A stretch of DNA of 64,000 bases from Flavobacteriales bacterium (GTDB taxonomy: Bacteria; Bacteroidota; Bacteroidia; Flavobacteriales_F; PHOS-HE28): contig JABWBQ010000005.1 in NCBI GenBank assembly GCA_013360395.1, positions 1 through 64,000 of the forward strand, in the 5' to 3' direction. Below the pieces are notes generated by a model. That model was not told where the DNA came from. It ran no database searches and saw only the letters and a program-made list of their open reading frames with translations. The position numbers were made by a program, and so were the translations under genes. Positions 41,933-51,546 of the stretch are shown here, piece by piece; position 1 is the first letter of the stretch; each line of letters opens with the position of its first letter.

Positions 41933-44440
41933 ATGACACGCCGCACCACCCTCACACCGCTGTTCCTGTTCTGCTTCATTGTGTTCGCCCACCTCACCAA
42001 CGCGCAGAGCGGCATGGCCTTGAGCCTCGATGGCGTGGACGACCGCATGGAAGTGGCCGACCACGCGGCGTTGGACATCGATCCCGGCGAGAGTTTCACG
42101 GTGACACTTTGGGTAAAGACCAGCCAGAGCACCGATGCCTACCGCATCATGAGCAAACGCGCCGCCGGTGCCGGTGCGGGCTATGAACTGATCACCCAGA
42201 ACGGTCCCGGTGCCTTCGGCATGAATTTGCGCAGCACCACCAACACCAATGCAGGTCCGCCGTACGGCACCACGTCCATCACGGATGGCACCTGGCACCA
42301 CGTGGCCATGGTGGTGGACGCGGTCAACGGTACGGCCAGCATCCTCGTGGACGGTACGCAGGAGAACACGGTCACCTCCGGGGCCATCGGCACCGAGGAC
42401 TTCAGCAACAATGTGCCCTTGATCCTGGGCACCTCCATTGCGCAAACCGTCTTCATGAACGCATTGATCGACGACGTGCGCATCTGGCAGAACCCCTTGA
42501 GCGCTGCGGAGGTCCTGGTCGACATGACGGCGGTAGTGACAGGCACCGAGCCCGGACTGATCGCCGCTTGGGATTTCGAGAACGTGACCGGCACCACCGT
42601 GAACGAGATCACCGGTGTGCATCCCGGCACCTTGTTCGGCGGCGTCAGCACCGTGCCGGCCGTAACGCCCATGACCTACACCGGCAGCACGCTCCTTTCC
42701 ACCAACACGCCCGCCGGCCGAGGTGAACCCGGCGAACGCGTGATCGGCGTGCGCATCACCACCAGCGGAAGCGACTCACCGCTCAGCCTCTCGGAGATCG
42801 CCTTCAACCTGAACGGCACCACGGACCTGGCCGACCTGCAGGACCTGAGGATCTACGCGACGGGTGCGAACCCGCGTCTCGACACGACCACAGCGGTCTT
42901 CGCCACGGCCACCGTGCAGTCGGGTACCATCGTGGCCACGGGTGCGCACATGCTGATCGAAGGCAACAACCATTTCTGGATCGCGTGCGATGTTTCCGGC
43001 ACGGCGCAGGAGGGCCATGTGATCAAGGGCGAACTGGTCTCCATCACCGTGAGCGGTCAGAACCATGCTCCTGATGTGGTATCGAACGCTGACGAACGCC
43101 TGATCCTGCTGGAGTGCAAGACGCTCTTCTCCGGGGGCGACTACGGTTCGGCCAACTATCGCATCCCCGCTGTGGTGCGCGCGGCCGATGGCTCGCTGGT
43201 GGTGGCCGCGGATGCACGCATCAACGGCCCCGGTGACCTGCCCGGCAACATCGATGTGGTGGTGCGCCGCAGCACCGACGGCGGCGAGACCTGGTCGCCC
43301 GCGCTCACCATCGCCGACTTCGGTAGCAGTGGTGCCAGCGATCCGGCCCTCGTGCTGGACCGCAACAGCGGGGATCTGCTCTGCCTGTTCGCCTCGCATA
43401 CCGGATTGTTCGCTTCCACGCCCTCCGTGCCCATCCGCTTCCAGGTGTGCCGCAGCCAGGACAACGGCGTTACCTGGAGCGCGCCGGTGGAGCATACCAG
43501 CGAGATCTACGCGCCCACCTGGTACGCGGCCTGGCTCGCCTCCGGCAACATCCACCAGCTACGCAGCGGTCGCATCGTGGGTGCCATCGGGGTGCGGCAG
43601 ACCTCCAGCGGCGCCATCAGCAATTTCATGATCTACAGTGACGATGGCGGCTACACGTGGAATTACAAACCGGCCGTGGCTTCCAGCGTGGGCGACGAGG
43701 CCAAGCTCGTGGAGCTCGACAACGGCGACCTGATGATGAACATCCGCAACCAGACACCGGATCGGAGGCGCATCGTGCGCTCCTCCAACGGCGGCGATTC
43801 CTGGAGCTCGCCCACCTTCCAACCCGAGCTCATCGATCCCTTCGTGAACGGTGAGATCCTGCGTTACAACTCCGTGCTCGACGGGTACGACACCAGCCGA
43901 CTCCTCTTCTCCATACCAGCACATGCCACCGAGCGTAAGAACTTGAGTATCTTCCTCAGCTACGATGAGGGCACCACCTGGCCCGTGACGAAAGTGCTCC
44001 ATCCCGGTTTCTCGGCCTACTCCAGCCTGACCGTGCTGGACGATGGCACCATCGGCTGCTTCTACGAGAACGGCGAGTACGAATGGTACCAGCTCTGCTT
44101 CGCGCGCTTCAGCCTGGATTGGCTCACCAACGGTGCAGACACCTGGTCGCCGGCCAATGCGATCAACGAGCATGTCGATGCATCCTTCAGCGTCCAGCTC
44201 GTGCAGGATCCCGGCGCCGACCAGGCCACGTTGAACGTGCGCACTACGGAAGCAGGCCGTTTGTCGGGCGTGCTCTACGACACCCTGGGGCATCAGCTCG
44301 ATCAACTCTTCAGTGGTCGCTTCGCTCCGGGCACGCACCAGCTGCCGATCGACCTGCGCGGCAAAGCCGCCGGGAACTACTTGGTGAAAGTCACGCAGGG
44401 GGAGCGGAAGGTGACGGTGAAGATGGTGGTGGGGAGGTGA
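41933..44440 (+). CDS. secreted exo-sialidase with LamG domain and T9SS-like end
   Basis: About 835 aa from the ATG at 41933, opening a signal peptide (MTRRTTLTPLFLFCFIVFAH, then LTNAQSG). Residues about 25-230 are a LamG/concanavalin-like domain (ALSLDGVDDRMEVADHAALD). A beta-rich linker follows, then a sialidase/BNR propeller with the YRIPAVV arginine motif and four or five Asp boxes (STDGGETW, SQDNGVTW, SDDGGYTW, SSNGGDSW, SYDEGTTW). The end (RTTEAGRLSGVLYDTLG… to KMVVGR) is a sorting-domain-like tail. It probably removes terminal sialic acid from extracellular glycans. It does not overlap the divergent Bro-N gene, which starts about 150 bp away. Confidence 0.85.
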   Translation: MTRRTTLTPLFLFCFIVFAHLTNAQSGMALSLDGVDDRMEVADHAALDIDPGESFTVTLWVKTSQSTDAYRIMSKRAAGAGAGYELITQNGPGAFGMNLRSTTNTNAGPPYGTTSITDGTWHHVAMVVDAVNGTASILVDGTQENTVTSGAIGTEDFSNNVPLILGTSIAQTVFMNALIDDVRIWQNPLSAAEVLVDMTAVVTGTEPGLIAAWDFENVTGTTVNEITGVHPGTLFGGVSTVPAVTPMTYTGSTLLSTNTPAGRGEPGERVIGVRITTSGSDSPLSLSEIAFNLNGTTDLADLQDLRIYATGANPRLDTTTAVFATATVQSGTIVATGAHMLIEGNNHFWIACDVSGTAQEGHVIKGELVSITVSGQNHAPDVVSNADERLILLECKTLFSGGDYGSANYRIPAVVRAADGSLVVAADARINGPGDLPGNIDVVVRRSTDGGETWSPALTIADFGSSGASDPALVLDRNSGDLLCLFASHTGLFASTPSVPIRFQVCRSQDNGVTWSAPVEHTSEIYAPTWYAAWLASGNIHQLRSGRIVGAIGVRQTSSGAISNFMIYSDDGGYTWNYKPAVASSVGDEAKLVELDNGDLMMNIRNQTPDRRRIVRSSNGGDSWSSPTFQPELIDPFVNGEILRYNSVLDGYDTSRLLFSIPAHATERKNLSIFLSYDEGTTWPVTKVLHPGFSAYSSLTVLDDGTIGCFYENGEYEWYQLCFARFSLDWLTNGADTWSPANAINEHVDASFSVQLVQDPGADQATLNVRTTEAGRLSGVLYDTLGHQLDQLFSGRFAPGTHQLPIDLRGKAAGNYLVKVTQGERKVTVKMVVGR

Positions 44441-44458
44441 TGCCTTGCGCCCTCGCTG

Positions 44459-46042
44459 CTATTTCTCGTACAACCTTAACCGCTCCTCTTCCAGATCGAT
44501 CAGGTAGATTTCCTGGTGGATGAGCTCCTCGTCGATGCCTGGGTCGCGGTTGATATCCACCAGGTGCTGGCGCTGCTGCTCGAGCAGTTCGATCATGAGC
44601 GCCCGTGTGTGCGAGTTCCGTGGATCGAAGGTGCCTGCAGCGACTTTCTTCTGCAAGTGCTCGACTAGGTAGGCCGCCTGCGGATGGCTTCCGGCGCGCG
44701 TCTTTTCCTGTAGGAAGCCGAGGGCGTGCTCATGCGCGCTTTGTCGCACGCGATGCAGCACGTCTTCCTCCGGTTCTTCCTGCGACACGATGTCGAACAG
44801 CTTGCTGCGTCCGATGAGATAGGGCAGCGTGAGCCCCTGCATCACCAGGGTGAGCAGGATCACCACGAAGGTGATGAAGAGGATGAGGCTGCGATGCGGG
44901 AAGGCGGTGCCATCTTCCAGCGCGAGGGGCACGGACAAAGCTGCGGCCAAGGAGACCACGCCGCGCATGCCCGTCCAGCCCAAGAGCAGGGGCAGCAGCC
45001 AGCGGTCCCTCGGTGTGCGCCCGCGCGGGGCCACCTGGGGCCGGAAGAGCAAGGTGGCGGCCATGGCCGCGTATGCGCTGATGATGCGCGCGGCAATGAG
45101 CACCCCGGTCACCAACAGGCTATATGTGATGGCATCGGACAGGGGGATGCCTGCCGCGCGCAGACCATCCACGATGTCGGGCAGCTGCAGACCGATGATG
45201 AGGAAGACCAGCCCGTTGAGGATGAACATGAAGCTCTCCCATACGCTATGGCCTTTTACGCGGCTGCTGCTGTTGAGGAAGAGCAGTCGGCGGTTCGCCA
45301 TGAACAGGCCGCCGATCACCACGGCCAACACGCCGGAGCTATGCACCTGTTCTGCCGCCCAGTACATGCAATAGGGTTCGATCACGGTGAGCGCGATGTC
45401 CGAAGTGGCATCCGTGGGCAGCCGCCGGTGCAGTTGCACGAAGAGCCAGCCTGACAGGAGCCCGATGCCCGCGCCACAGGCCACCATCCAGGCGAGGTCC
45501 ACGGCGGCATCCTGCCAAATGAACCGGCCGGTGCCCACGGCGATGAGCGCGAAGCGGAAGATGATCAGCGCGGATGCGTCATTCAGCAAACTCTCCCCTT
45601 CCAGGACGGCCCTGGTGGAGCGGGGTATGCGTACGAAGCGGGTGAGCGCGCCCACGCTCACTGCATCGGGCGGCGCCACGATACCGCCCAGCAGAAAGCC
45701 CAACGCCAACGTGAAGCCCGGGATCAGCTGATCGGCGACCAGCGCCACGGCCATGGCCGAAAAGAAGACCACGAGAAAGGCGAAGCTGCAAATGATGCGG
45801 TACCATCGCCGCAGCTCCTTGTAGGAGATGGACCATGCGGCCTCGAACAATAGGGGCGGCAGGAAGATGAAGAAGATCAGCTCGGGATCCACGTGCAGGC
45901 GGGGCAGGCTCGGCACGAAGGCCACCACCAGTCCGGCCAATACCAGCAGGATGGGATAGGCCACGCGCAGCTTGTTGGCGAGCATGTGCAACAGCACGAT
46001 GGCTGCCACCAGGGCGAGGAGGAAGGGAAGGTGGGCGTGCAT
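44459..46042 (-). CDS. Na+/H+ antiporter, CPA1 type
   Basis: About 527 aa, started at the ATG ending at 46042 (MHAHLPFLLALVAAIVLLHM). Twelve or so membrane helices follow, with the conserved core LLGGIVAPPDAVSVGAL, LEGESLLNDASALIIFR (the key acidic residue pair in this family) and TGMRGVVSLAAALSVPLA. The last 100 residues are a hydrophilic helical tail (EDVLHRVRQSAHEHALGF …) that may regulate transport. It exchanges Na+ or K+ for H+ at the inner membrane for pH or salt balance. It is near the cls gene (58 bp) on the same strand. Confidence 0.88.
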   Translation of the reverse strand: MHAHLPFLLALVAAIVLLHMLANKLRVAYPILLVLAGLVVAFVPSLPRLHVDPELIFFIFLPPLLFEAAWSISYKELRRWYRIICSFAFLVVFFSAMAVALVADQLIPGFTLALGFLLGGIVAPPDAVSVGALTRFVRIPRSTRAVLEGESLLNDASALIIFRFALIAVGTGRFIWQDAAVDLAWMVACGAGIGLLSGWLFVQLHRRLPTDATSDIALTVIEPYCMYWAAEQVHSSGVLAVVIGGLFMANRRLLFLNSSSRVKGHSVWESFMFILNGLVFLIIGLQLPDIVDGLRAAGIPLSDAITYSLLVTGVLIAARIISAYAAMAATLLFRPQVAPRGRTPRDRWLLPLLLGWTGMRGVVSLAAALSVPLALEDGTAFPHRSLILFITFVVILLTLVMQGLTLPYLIGRSKLFDIVSQEEPEEDVLHRVRQSAHEHALGFLQEKTRAGSHPQAAYLVEHLQKKVAAGTFDPRNSHTRALMIELLEQQRQHLVDINRDPGIDEELIHQEIYLIDLEEERLRLYEK

Positions 46043-46099
46043 GGAGCGGCAACCAAAGTAGTGGCTGCCCGCCATTCGCTGGATCACTCCCCGAGCCCC

Positions 46100-47590
46100 T
46101 CACATCAACGCACCGAAGAGGTGCAGGATCCGCTCCGCAATACGTTGGGCGACCGGGCGCTTGGCCCATTGTTCAGGATCGATCAGGTCGGCATCCTGCA
46201 GGTCGCGATCGAACTCCGCCGCCAGTTCCGCCGCCTGGGCGGCGTGGTACACGAAGGCGTTCACCTCGAAGTTCAGGTCGAAGCTGCGGTGGTCGAGATT
46301 GGCCGTGCCCACCATGGCCACGCGGCCGTCGAACACGGCGGTCTTGGCATGCACGAAGCCTTTGCGGTAGGCATGGATCCGCACCCCGACCGCCAACAGC
46401 TCACTGTAGTACGACCGCGAGGTGGTGTTCACGATCCACGAGTCGGAGATGCCGGGCACCAGCAGGTCCACGGTGACACCGCTGCGCGCGGCGATGCACA
46501 AGGCATCGAGCAGGCTCTTGTCGGGGATGAAGTAGGGCGTGGTGAGGCGGATGTGCGAGCGGGAGAGCAGGATGGCCTGCACCAGCGCGTACAGGATGTC
46601 CGGATGATCGGAATCGGGACCGCTGCTCACCACCTGCACCACTTCGCCGGGCATCGCGTCCACCGACAGCGGGAAGTGGGCTTCGTTGAAGGCGATGCGC
46701 AGCCCTGAACAGAAGTTCCAGTCAGTAAGGAAAATGTGCTGCAGGCTGAGCACGGCAGGTCCGTCGATCCGCAGGTGCTCATCGCGCCAATAGAGTCCCG
46801 GCCCGTTCGCATTGATGTACTTGTCGCTCACGTTGATGCCGCCCACGAAGCCCACGCGGCCGTCCACCACGATGATCTTGCGGTGGTTGCGGTAGTTCAT
46901 GCCATTGGCCAGGAAGAGCAGCAGGATCTTGCGGAAGGGGAAAGCCTCCACGCCCGCAGCCAGCAGCTCCTTCCCCAAGCCCCTGCGGAGGGAAGCACTT
47001 CCGTAGTCGTCGTAGATGAACCGGACCTGCACGCCTTCACGCGCCTTGCGCATCAGCACTTCGGCGATCCGCCGTCCGATGCCATCGTCGTTGAAGATGT
47101 AGTACTCGAGGTGGATGTGGTGCTGCGCGGCCTCGAGCGCGGCAAGCACCTCGGGGAACTTCGATTCGCCGTTGCACAACAGGTGCGTCCGGTTGCCTTG
47201 CGACAGCAGGCACACACCTGCGAGTTGCTGTGCGAGGGGTGCGAAGTGCGCGAGCTCCGCGCCCTGTTGGGCCCGCACCTGCTGCGTGTATCCGATGGCT
47301 CTCTGCAACAGCTCCGGGTAGGTGCGTTCATCGATGTCGAGCTTCTTGCGGTAGATCTTGCGCTTGCGGTAGTTGATCCCCACCGACAGGTAGAAGATGG
47401 CACCCACCAACGGCAATGCCACCACGAGCAGCACATAGGCCAGCGCTTTGCTCGGCGTCCGGCTATCCACGATGATGAAGAGGCACAAAGCCGCCACCAG
47501 CACGGCGTACGCCACCGCAAGCAACGTGCTGAGCTCGATGGGGAACAGCACTTCCAAAGGGGCGAACAAGAGGAGAAGAGAAGAAGGCAT
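46100..47590 (-). CDS. cls: cardiolipin synthase
   Basis: About 496 aa from the ATG ending at 47590 (MPSSLLLLFAPLEVLFPIEL). Two N-terminal membrane helices precede a soluble part with two phospholipase-D HKD motifs: RNHRKIIVVDGRVGFVGG (H-x-K-x4-D) and FVHAKTAVFDGRVAMVGT, the second followed by ANLDHRSFDLNFE. These two catalytic motifs are the hallmark of ClsA-type synthases, which join two phosphatidylglycerols to make cardiolipin. The gene is on the same strand as the antiporter and may be co-transcribed. Confidence 0.9.
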   Translation of the reverse strand: MPSSLLLLFAPLEVLFPIELSTLLAVAYAVLVAALCLFIIVDSRTPSKALAYVLLVVALPLVGAIFYLSVGINYRKRKIYRKKLDIDERTYPELLQRAIGYTQQVRAQQGAELAHFAPLAQQLAGVCLLSQGNRTHLLCNGESKFPEVLAALEAAQHHIHLEYYIFNDDGIGRRIAEVLMRKAREGVQVRFIYDDYGSASLRRGLGKELLAAGVEAFPFRKILLLFLANGMNYRNHRKIIVVDGRVGFVGGINVSDKYINANGPGLYWRDEHLRIDGPAVLSLQHIFLTDWNFCSGLRIAFNEAHFPLSVDAMPGEVVQVVSSGPDSDHPDILYALVQAILLSRSHIRLTTPYFIPDKSLLDALCIAARSGVTVDLLVPGISDSWIVNTTSRSYYSELLAVGVRIHAYRKGFVHAKTAVFDGRVAMVGTANLDHRSFDLNFEVNAFVYHAAQAAELAAEFDRDLQDADLIDPEQWAKRPVAQRIAERILHLFGALM

Positions 47591-47703
47591 GGGACCGGTC
47601 GGGCGGCCACCGAAAGTAGGACTACTGCTCTGCCCGAGCCCCTGCGCGAGCGGGGTAGGCATGCGCGATCATTCCCGCATGGCTACCTTGGTATGCTTCT
47701 ACC

Positions 47704-47889
47704 ATGCGCGATCTGCTTCCACCGGCGATGATCCTCGCAGCGCTCTTCATCGGCTGCAGCACCACGGACCAAGAAGAAAAGGAACCGGTCCGCACCGATG
47801 CAATCGACTGGGACAGCGTTCACAGCACGGCACCCGCACGGGTGATCGCAGGCCCCACGGACTCGGTGAAGCGGCGCGTAGGGGAATGA
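47704..47889 (+). CDS. small lipoprotein of unknown function
   Basis: A 61-aa frame whose N-terminus is a lipoprotein signal (MRDLLPPAMILAALFIGCST, lipobox FIGC). The mature part is acidic, about 40 residues, ending TDSVKRRVGE. No homologous family is recognised. A TACCTTGG motif 12 nt before the ATG may be a promoter. It is divergent from cls and converges on the AraC regulator gene. Confidence 0.5.
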   Translation: MRDLLPPAMILAALFIGCSTTDQEEKEPVRTDAIDWDSVHSTAPARVIAGPTDSVKRRVGE

Positions 47890-47921
47890 GGGGCCGAAGT
47901 TCGCGGACATTTTCCATTCTA

Positions 47922-48821
47922 TCACCCACCCTGCGCCTTCACGAACTCCAGCGGCGTTTGCCCGGTGTGCAGCTTGAAGAAACGGCTGAAGGCCTGCGGG
48001 TATTCAAAGCCGAGCTTGAACGCCGCATCGCCCACGGACCGGCTGGCGATCATCTCGCTCTTGGCCTTGTTGATGATGAACTCCTGGATGAAGGCCTTCG
48101 GTGAGCGGCCGGTCTGCTTCTTCACCAGGTCGCCGAAGTAGTTGGTGGAGAGGAACACCTGGTCGGAACAATACTTCACCGTGGGCAGGCCCTGCTTCAG
48201 TTGCTTGCCTTCCCGGTAGTAGGCCACCAGCGCCTCCTCGAAACGCACCAGCACGTCCTTGTTCTCCGCCTCGCGCGTGGCGAACTGCCGCTCGTGGAAA
48301 CGCCGGCAATGGTTCAGCACCAGCTCGATCAGGTTCACCACGATCTCGTTGCGGCCGAACCGTGCCGCCTGGGGCAGTTCCTCCTGCAGCAGCTCCAGGC
48401 ACTTGATGATGGTGGCCCGTTCCCCGGTCGTCATGTGCAGGGCCTCGTTCACATGATAGTCGAAGAAGCTGTAGCGGCTCATGCGGTTCTCCAGCGGCGT
48501 TCCGCGCAACACGTCCGGGTGGAAGAGCAGGCCCCAACCACGGATCTCGAAGTATTCGCCGTTGTCCTCCACGCCACCCACCTGCCCCGGGGCCACGGCG
48601 ATCAAGGTGCCCTCGCCGTATTCGTATCGGCCCATGCCGTAGGTGAGCGACTCCAAGCGGTCGTCCCGCAGGAACAGGCCGTAGACCTTGAATTTCGTGC
48701 GGCTGTGCCGGATCGGTGACACCGTGGCGTACGGGATCACGCTCACCAACGGATGCGTGCCCACATGGCCCACGTAGTGCTCGTAGTCGGATACGCGGTC
48801 AACGTTCAGGAACTTGGTCAT
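47922..48821 (-). CDS. AraC family regulator, likely activator of the carbonyl-stress/efflux regulon
   Basis: A 299-aa protein. The N-terminal two thirds form a cupin-type ligand-binding half (SVIPYATVSPIRHSRTKFKV, YEYGEGTLIAVAPGQVGGVE). The last 100 residues are the AraC double helix-turn-helix (VKYCSDQVFLSTNYFGDLVK, KSEMIASRSVGDAAFKLGFE, YPQAFSRFFKLHTGQTPLEF). The gene is divergent from the short-chain dehydrogenase whose promoter carries the first of five 21-bp-spaced direct repeats (from 49000). The fixed spacing and direct-repeat form suit binding by such a protein. That it is the regulator of all five sites is an inference from position and site form. Confidence 0.85.
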   Translation of the reverse strand: MTKFLNVDRVSDYEHYVGHVGTHPLVSVIPYATVSPIRHSRTKFKVYGLFLRDDRLESLTYGMGRYEYGEGTLIAVAPGQVGGVEDNGEYFEIRGWGLLFHPDVLRGTPLENRMSRYSFFDYHVNEALHMTTGERATIIKCLELLQEELPQAARFGRNEIVVNLIELVLNHCRRFHERQFATREAENKDVLVRFEEALVAYYREGKQLKQGLPTVKYCSDQVFLSTNYFGDLVKKQTGRSPKAFIQEFIINKAKSEMIASRSVGDAAFKLGFEYPQAFSRFFKLHTGQTPLEFVKAQGG

Positions 48822-48999
48822 GCCTTCGCGGATGGTGCAAGGTAAAATGGAGGAGAGCGGTGAAGGTGGTAAGAGCGGTGAAGGTGGACTGACACACTTC
48901 GCTGAACAGACCCGAACGGTCTCGTCTCCGCGATCCCTTCACATCCTCACCCTTCGCACCAGCTCATCCAGGCCCATCCGCGGTTCCACTCCACCCCCC

Positions 49000-49063
49000 G
49001 TGAACGGGTTACATCTTCCCGTGATCCGCGTACCGGTCGCGGCTTTCCATGCGGTCACCTTTG
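49000..49063 (+). promoter_or_regulatory. operator A and -7 box, upstream of the SDR gene
   Basis: Half-site 1 GTGAACGGGTTAC (49000-49012) and half-site 2 GTGATCCGCGTAC (49021-49033) are direct repeats spaced 21 bp centre to centre. A -7-like CACCTTTG has its TTTG at 49060-49063, 39 bp after half-site 2. This is the site nearest to the AraC gene. The regulated gene starts at 49086. Confidence 0.75.
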
Positions 49064-49085
49064 CCTCATCAAAAGGACGAAGACC

Positions 49086-49847
49086 ATGTACAACGAATTC
49101 CAAGGCAGGGTGGCGCTGATCACGGGCGCCGGATCGGGCATCGGGTTCGCGGCGGCGAAAGCGTTCGCGGAAGCCGGCGCCAAAGTGGCCCTGGCCGACC
49201 ATACCGAAGAAAAGGTACAGCGGGCGGCGAAGGCCCTGACCGACGCCGGCCACCAGGCGATCGCCATCCGCTGTGACGTCACCAGCGAGGCCGACGTGGC
49301 CCGCATGGTGGAGCGGACGGTGGCGGCCTTCGGTCGGCTGGACTACGCCTACAACAACGCCGGCACGCACGTCACCGTCGCGGAGACCGCCGATGCCAGC
49401 GGCGAAGAGTTCGACCGCGCCATCGCGGTGAACCTGAAGGGCATCTGGAACTGCATGAAACACGAGCTGCGGCACATGCGGGAGCAGGGGAGCGGCGCCA
49501 TCGTGAACTGCTCCTCGCAGAGCGGCCTGGTGGGCACGGCGAACCTGGGTGCGTACACCGCGGCCAAGCATGGCGTGGTGGGCCTCACCAAGGCCAGCGC
49601 GTTGGAGTATGCGCATCGCGGCATCCGCATCAACTGCATCTGCCCCGGAACCACCGACACGCCCATGGTCTCCAACGCCGTGGCCGACCGGCCCGAGCAC
49701 ATGGCGGCTATCATCGGGGGTATCCCCTTGGGCCGCATGGGCAAGGCCGAGGAAGTGTCCAGCGCCGTGCTCTGGTTGTGCAGCGACGGTGCGGGCTTCA
49801 TGGTGGGCCAGGTGGTGGCGCCCGATGGCGGCTACACCGTCCGTTGA
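49086..49847 (+). CDS. short-chain dehydrogenase/reductase
   Basis: A 253-aa classical SDR: dinucleotide motif GxxxGxG in ALITGAGSGIGFAAAKAF, the NNAG block (AYNNAGTHV), the active site Ser in VNCSSQSGL and Tyr-x3-Lys in AYTAAKHGVVGLTKASA. It reduces a carbonyl substrate with NAD(P)H, class not determinable (glucose-dehydrogenase-like). It is the first gene of a cluster with aldo/keto reductase (54 bp later) and RibD-like reductase, under operator A. Confidence 0.9.
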   Translation: MYNEFQGRVALITGAGSGIGFAAAKAFAEAGAKVALADHTEEKVQRAAKALTDAGHQAIAIRCDVTSEADVARMVERTVAAFGRLDYAYNNAGTHVTVAETADASGEEFDRAIAVNLKGIWNCMKHELRHMREQGSGAIVNCSSQSGLVGTANLGAYTAAKHGVVGLTKASALEYAHRGIRINCICPGTTDTPMVSNAVADRPEHMAAIIGGIPLGRMGKAEEVSSAVLWLCSDGAGFMVGQVVAPDGGYTVR

Positions 49848-49901
49848 ACAAGAACACACCGGTCCTTTCATCACCACCATCCTTTCACCCCGACCATCAC
49901 C

Positions 49902-50840
49902 ATGGAACGCAGCACCTTCATCAAGTCATCGCTCGGCATGGCCGGCCTGCTGGCCCTGCACAGGATCTCCTCCGCTTCCCCACTTCTCCCATTCAACACC
50001 GGAAACATGACCACCACCGACCGCATCCCCCTCATCCAGCTGAACAACGGCACCACCATCCCCCAGCTCGGCTTCGGCACCTGGACCCTCACCGACAAGC
50101 CCGAGCAATATGTGCGCGAGGCCATCGAAGTGGGCTACCGCCTGATCGATACCGCGCAGGGCTACGGCAACGAGGCGGGCGTGTACCAGGGAGTGAAGGA
50201 CAGCGGCATCGCGCGCAAGGATGTGTACCTCACCACCAAGGTATCCCCGCAAGTCATGCGCGATGGCACGGTGCAACGGTCGCTGGACGAAAGCCTGGAG
50301 AAGCTGGGCGGCGAATACATCGATCTGTGCCTGATCCACTGGCCCGTGAAGGACCATATCCAGGACACCTGGACCATCCTGGAGGACTACGTGGCCAAGG
50401 GCCTCATCCGCTCCATCGGCCTCAGCAACTTCAACATGCACCACATCGACGACCTGTTGAAGTACGCCCGCGTGAAGCCGGTGCTCAACCAGATCGAGGT
50501 GCACCCCAGCTTCTCCAACATGCAGAACGTGGGCCGCACACTCTACCGCGACATCGCCGCGCAGTCGTGGTCGCCGCTGGGCAACGGCCAGGACCTGGAC
50601 GACCCCGTGCTGGCCACGCTGGCGAAGAAATACGGCCGCAGTGTGGCGCAGATCATCCTGAAGTGGCACATGCAGCGCGGCCTCATCGCCGTTACCCGCT
50701 CGCGCAACATCGCCCACATGAAGGAGAACCTCGCCATCTTCGACCGTGACCTCTCACCGGTGGACATGTCCGTCATCCACGGCATCAACAGCGACCGGCG
50801 CACCAACGCCCAGAACGATCCCGACAACTTCCCTTGGTAA
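49902..50840 (+). CDS. aldo/keto reductase with N-terminal export-like leader
   Basis: A 312-aa protein. The first 30 residues (MERSTFIKSSLGMAGLLALH…) look like a signal leader without a twin arginine. The rest is a complete aldo/keto reductase of the 2,5-diketo-gluconate reductase type with tetrad residues Asp (DTAQGYGNE), Tyr in the same block, Lys (TTKVS) and His (LIHWPVK). NADPH-dependent reduction of aldehydes or ketones is expected. If the leader acts, the enzyme is periplasmic, which is unusual. It lies between the SDR and the RibD-like gene. Confidence 0.85.
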   Translation: MERSTFIKSSLGMAGLLALHRISSASPLLPFNTGNMTTTDRIPLIQLNNGTTIPQLGFGTWTLTDKPEQYVREAIEVGYRLIDTAQGYGNEAGVYQGVKDSGIARKDVYLTTKVSPQVMRDGTVQRSLDESLEKLGGEYIDLCLIHWPVKDHIQDTWTILEDYVAKGLIRSIGLSNFNMHHIDDLLKYARVKPVLNQIEVHPSFSNMQNVGRTLYRDIAAQSWSPLGNGQDLDDPVLATLAKKYGRSVAQIILKWHMQRGLIAVTRSRNIAHMKENLAIFDRDLSPVDMSVIHGINSDRRTNAQNDPDNFPW

Positions 50841-50848
50841 CTCCTGCC

Positions 50849-51535
50849 ATGCCACGCCCCCATATCATCCTGCACATGATCTCCTCGGTGAACGGGAAGA
50901 TCCTCACCGCACCCTGGCGCACGAGCCGCGCCTGGCAGGCCGCCGAGGCCGGCTTCGATCCGGTGTACCGCTCCTTCGCCACCGACGGCTGGGTATGCGG
51001 CCGCGTCACCATGGAACAGGACTTCGCCGACGAGGCACCCGAACTGCTGCCACCCACCGCGCCCGTATCGCGCGACCACTTCATCGGCGATCCCCAGGCG
51101 AGCACCTTCGCCGTGGCCATCGACCCCGGCGGCAAACTCGGCTGGACCGGCAACGCCATCGAGGGCGACCACCTCATCGAAGTGCTCTCCGAGCAGGTCA
51201 CCGACGCCTACCTGCACTACCTGCAACGCCGGCGCATCTCCTACCTCATCTGCGGCCGGGACACCGTGGACCTCGCGGCCGCCATGCAACGGCTGGCCGA
51301 GCTCTTCCCCATCCGCACACTGCTGCTGCAAGGCGGCGGCTACCTCAACGGCTCCATGTTCAACCTCGGCCTGGTGGATGAGGTCAGCCTCATGCTCCTG
51401 CCCGTGGCCGACTCACACCCGGGCCACACCGCGCTGGAGACCGGCACACGGACCACCCTGCCGCGCGTGAGCGACCTGCAGCTGGTCTCCATGCAGCGCA
51501 TGGACGGCGGCGTGGTATGGCTGCGCTACCGGTAG
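50849..51535 (+). CDS. RibD C-terminal/DHFR-like reductase
   Basis: About 228 aa from the ATG at 50849, 8 bp after the previous stop, so probably translationally linked. It carries the reductase fold of RibD/DHFR-type proteins: HIILHMISSVNGKILTAPWR, WVCGRVTMEQDFADEAPELL, ISYLICGRDTVDLAAAMQRL, LLLQGGGYLNGSMFNLGLVD. It is NADPH-dependent with an unknown substrate and intact here, unlike the broken DHFR-like gene at 19823-20424. Confidence 0.85.
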   Translation: MPRPHIILHMISSVNGKILTAPWRTSRAWQAAEAGFDPVYRSFATDGWVCGRVTMEQDFADEAPELLPPTAPVSRDHFIGDPQASTFAVAIDPGGKLGWTGNAIEGDHLIEVLSEQVTDAYLHYLQRRRISYLICGRDTVDLAAAMQRLAELFPIRTLLLQGGGYLNGSMFNLGLVDEVSLMLLPVADSHPGHTALETGTRTTLPRVSDLQLVSMQRMDGGVVWLRYR

Positions 51536-51546
51536 CGTGGTAGTGT

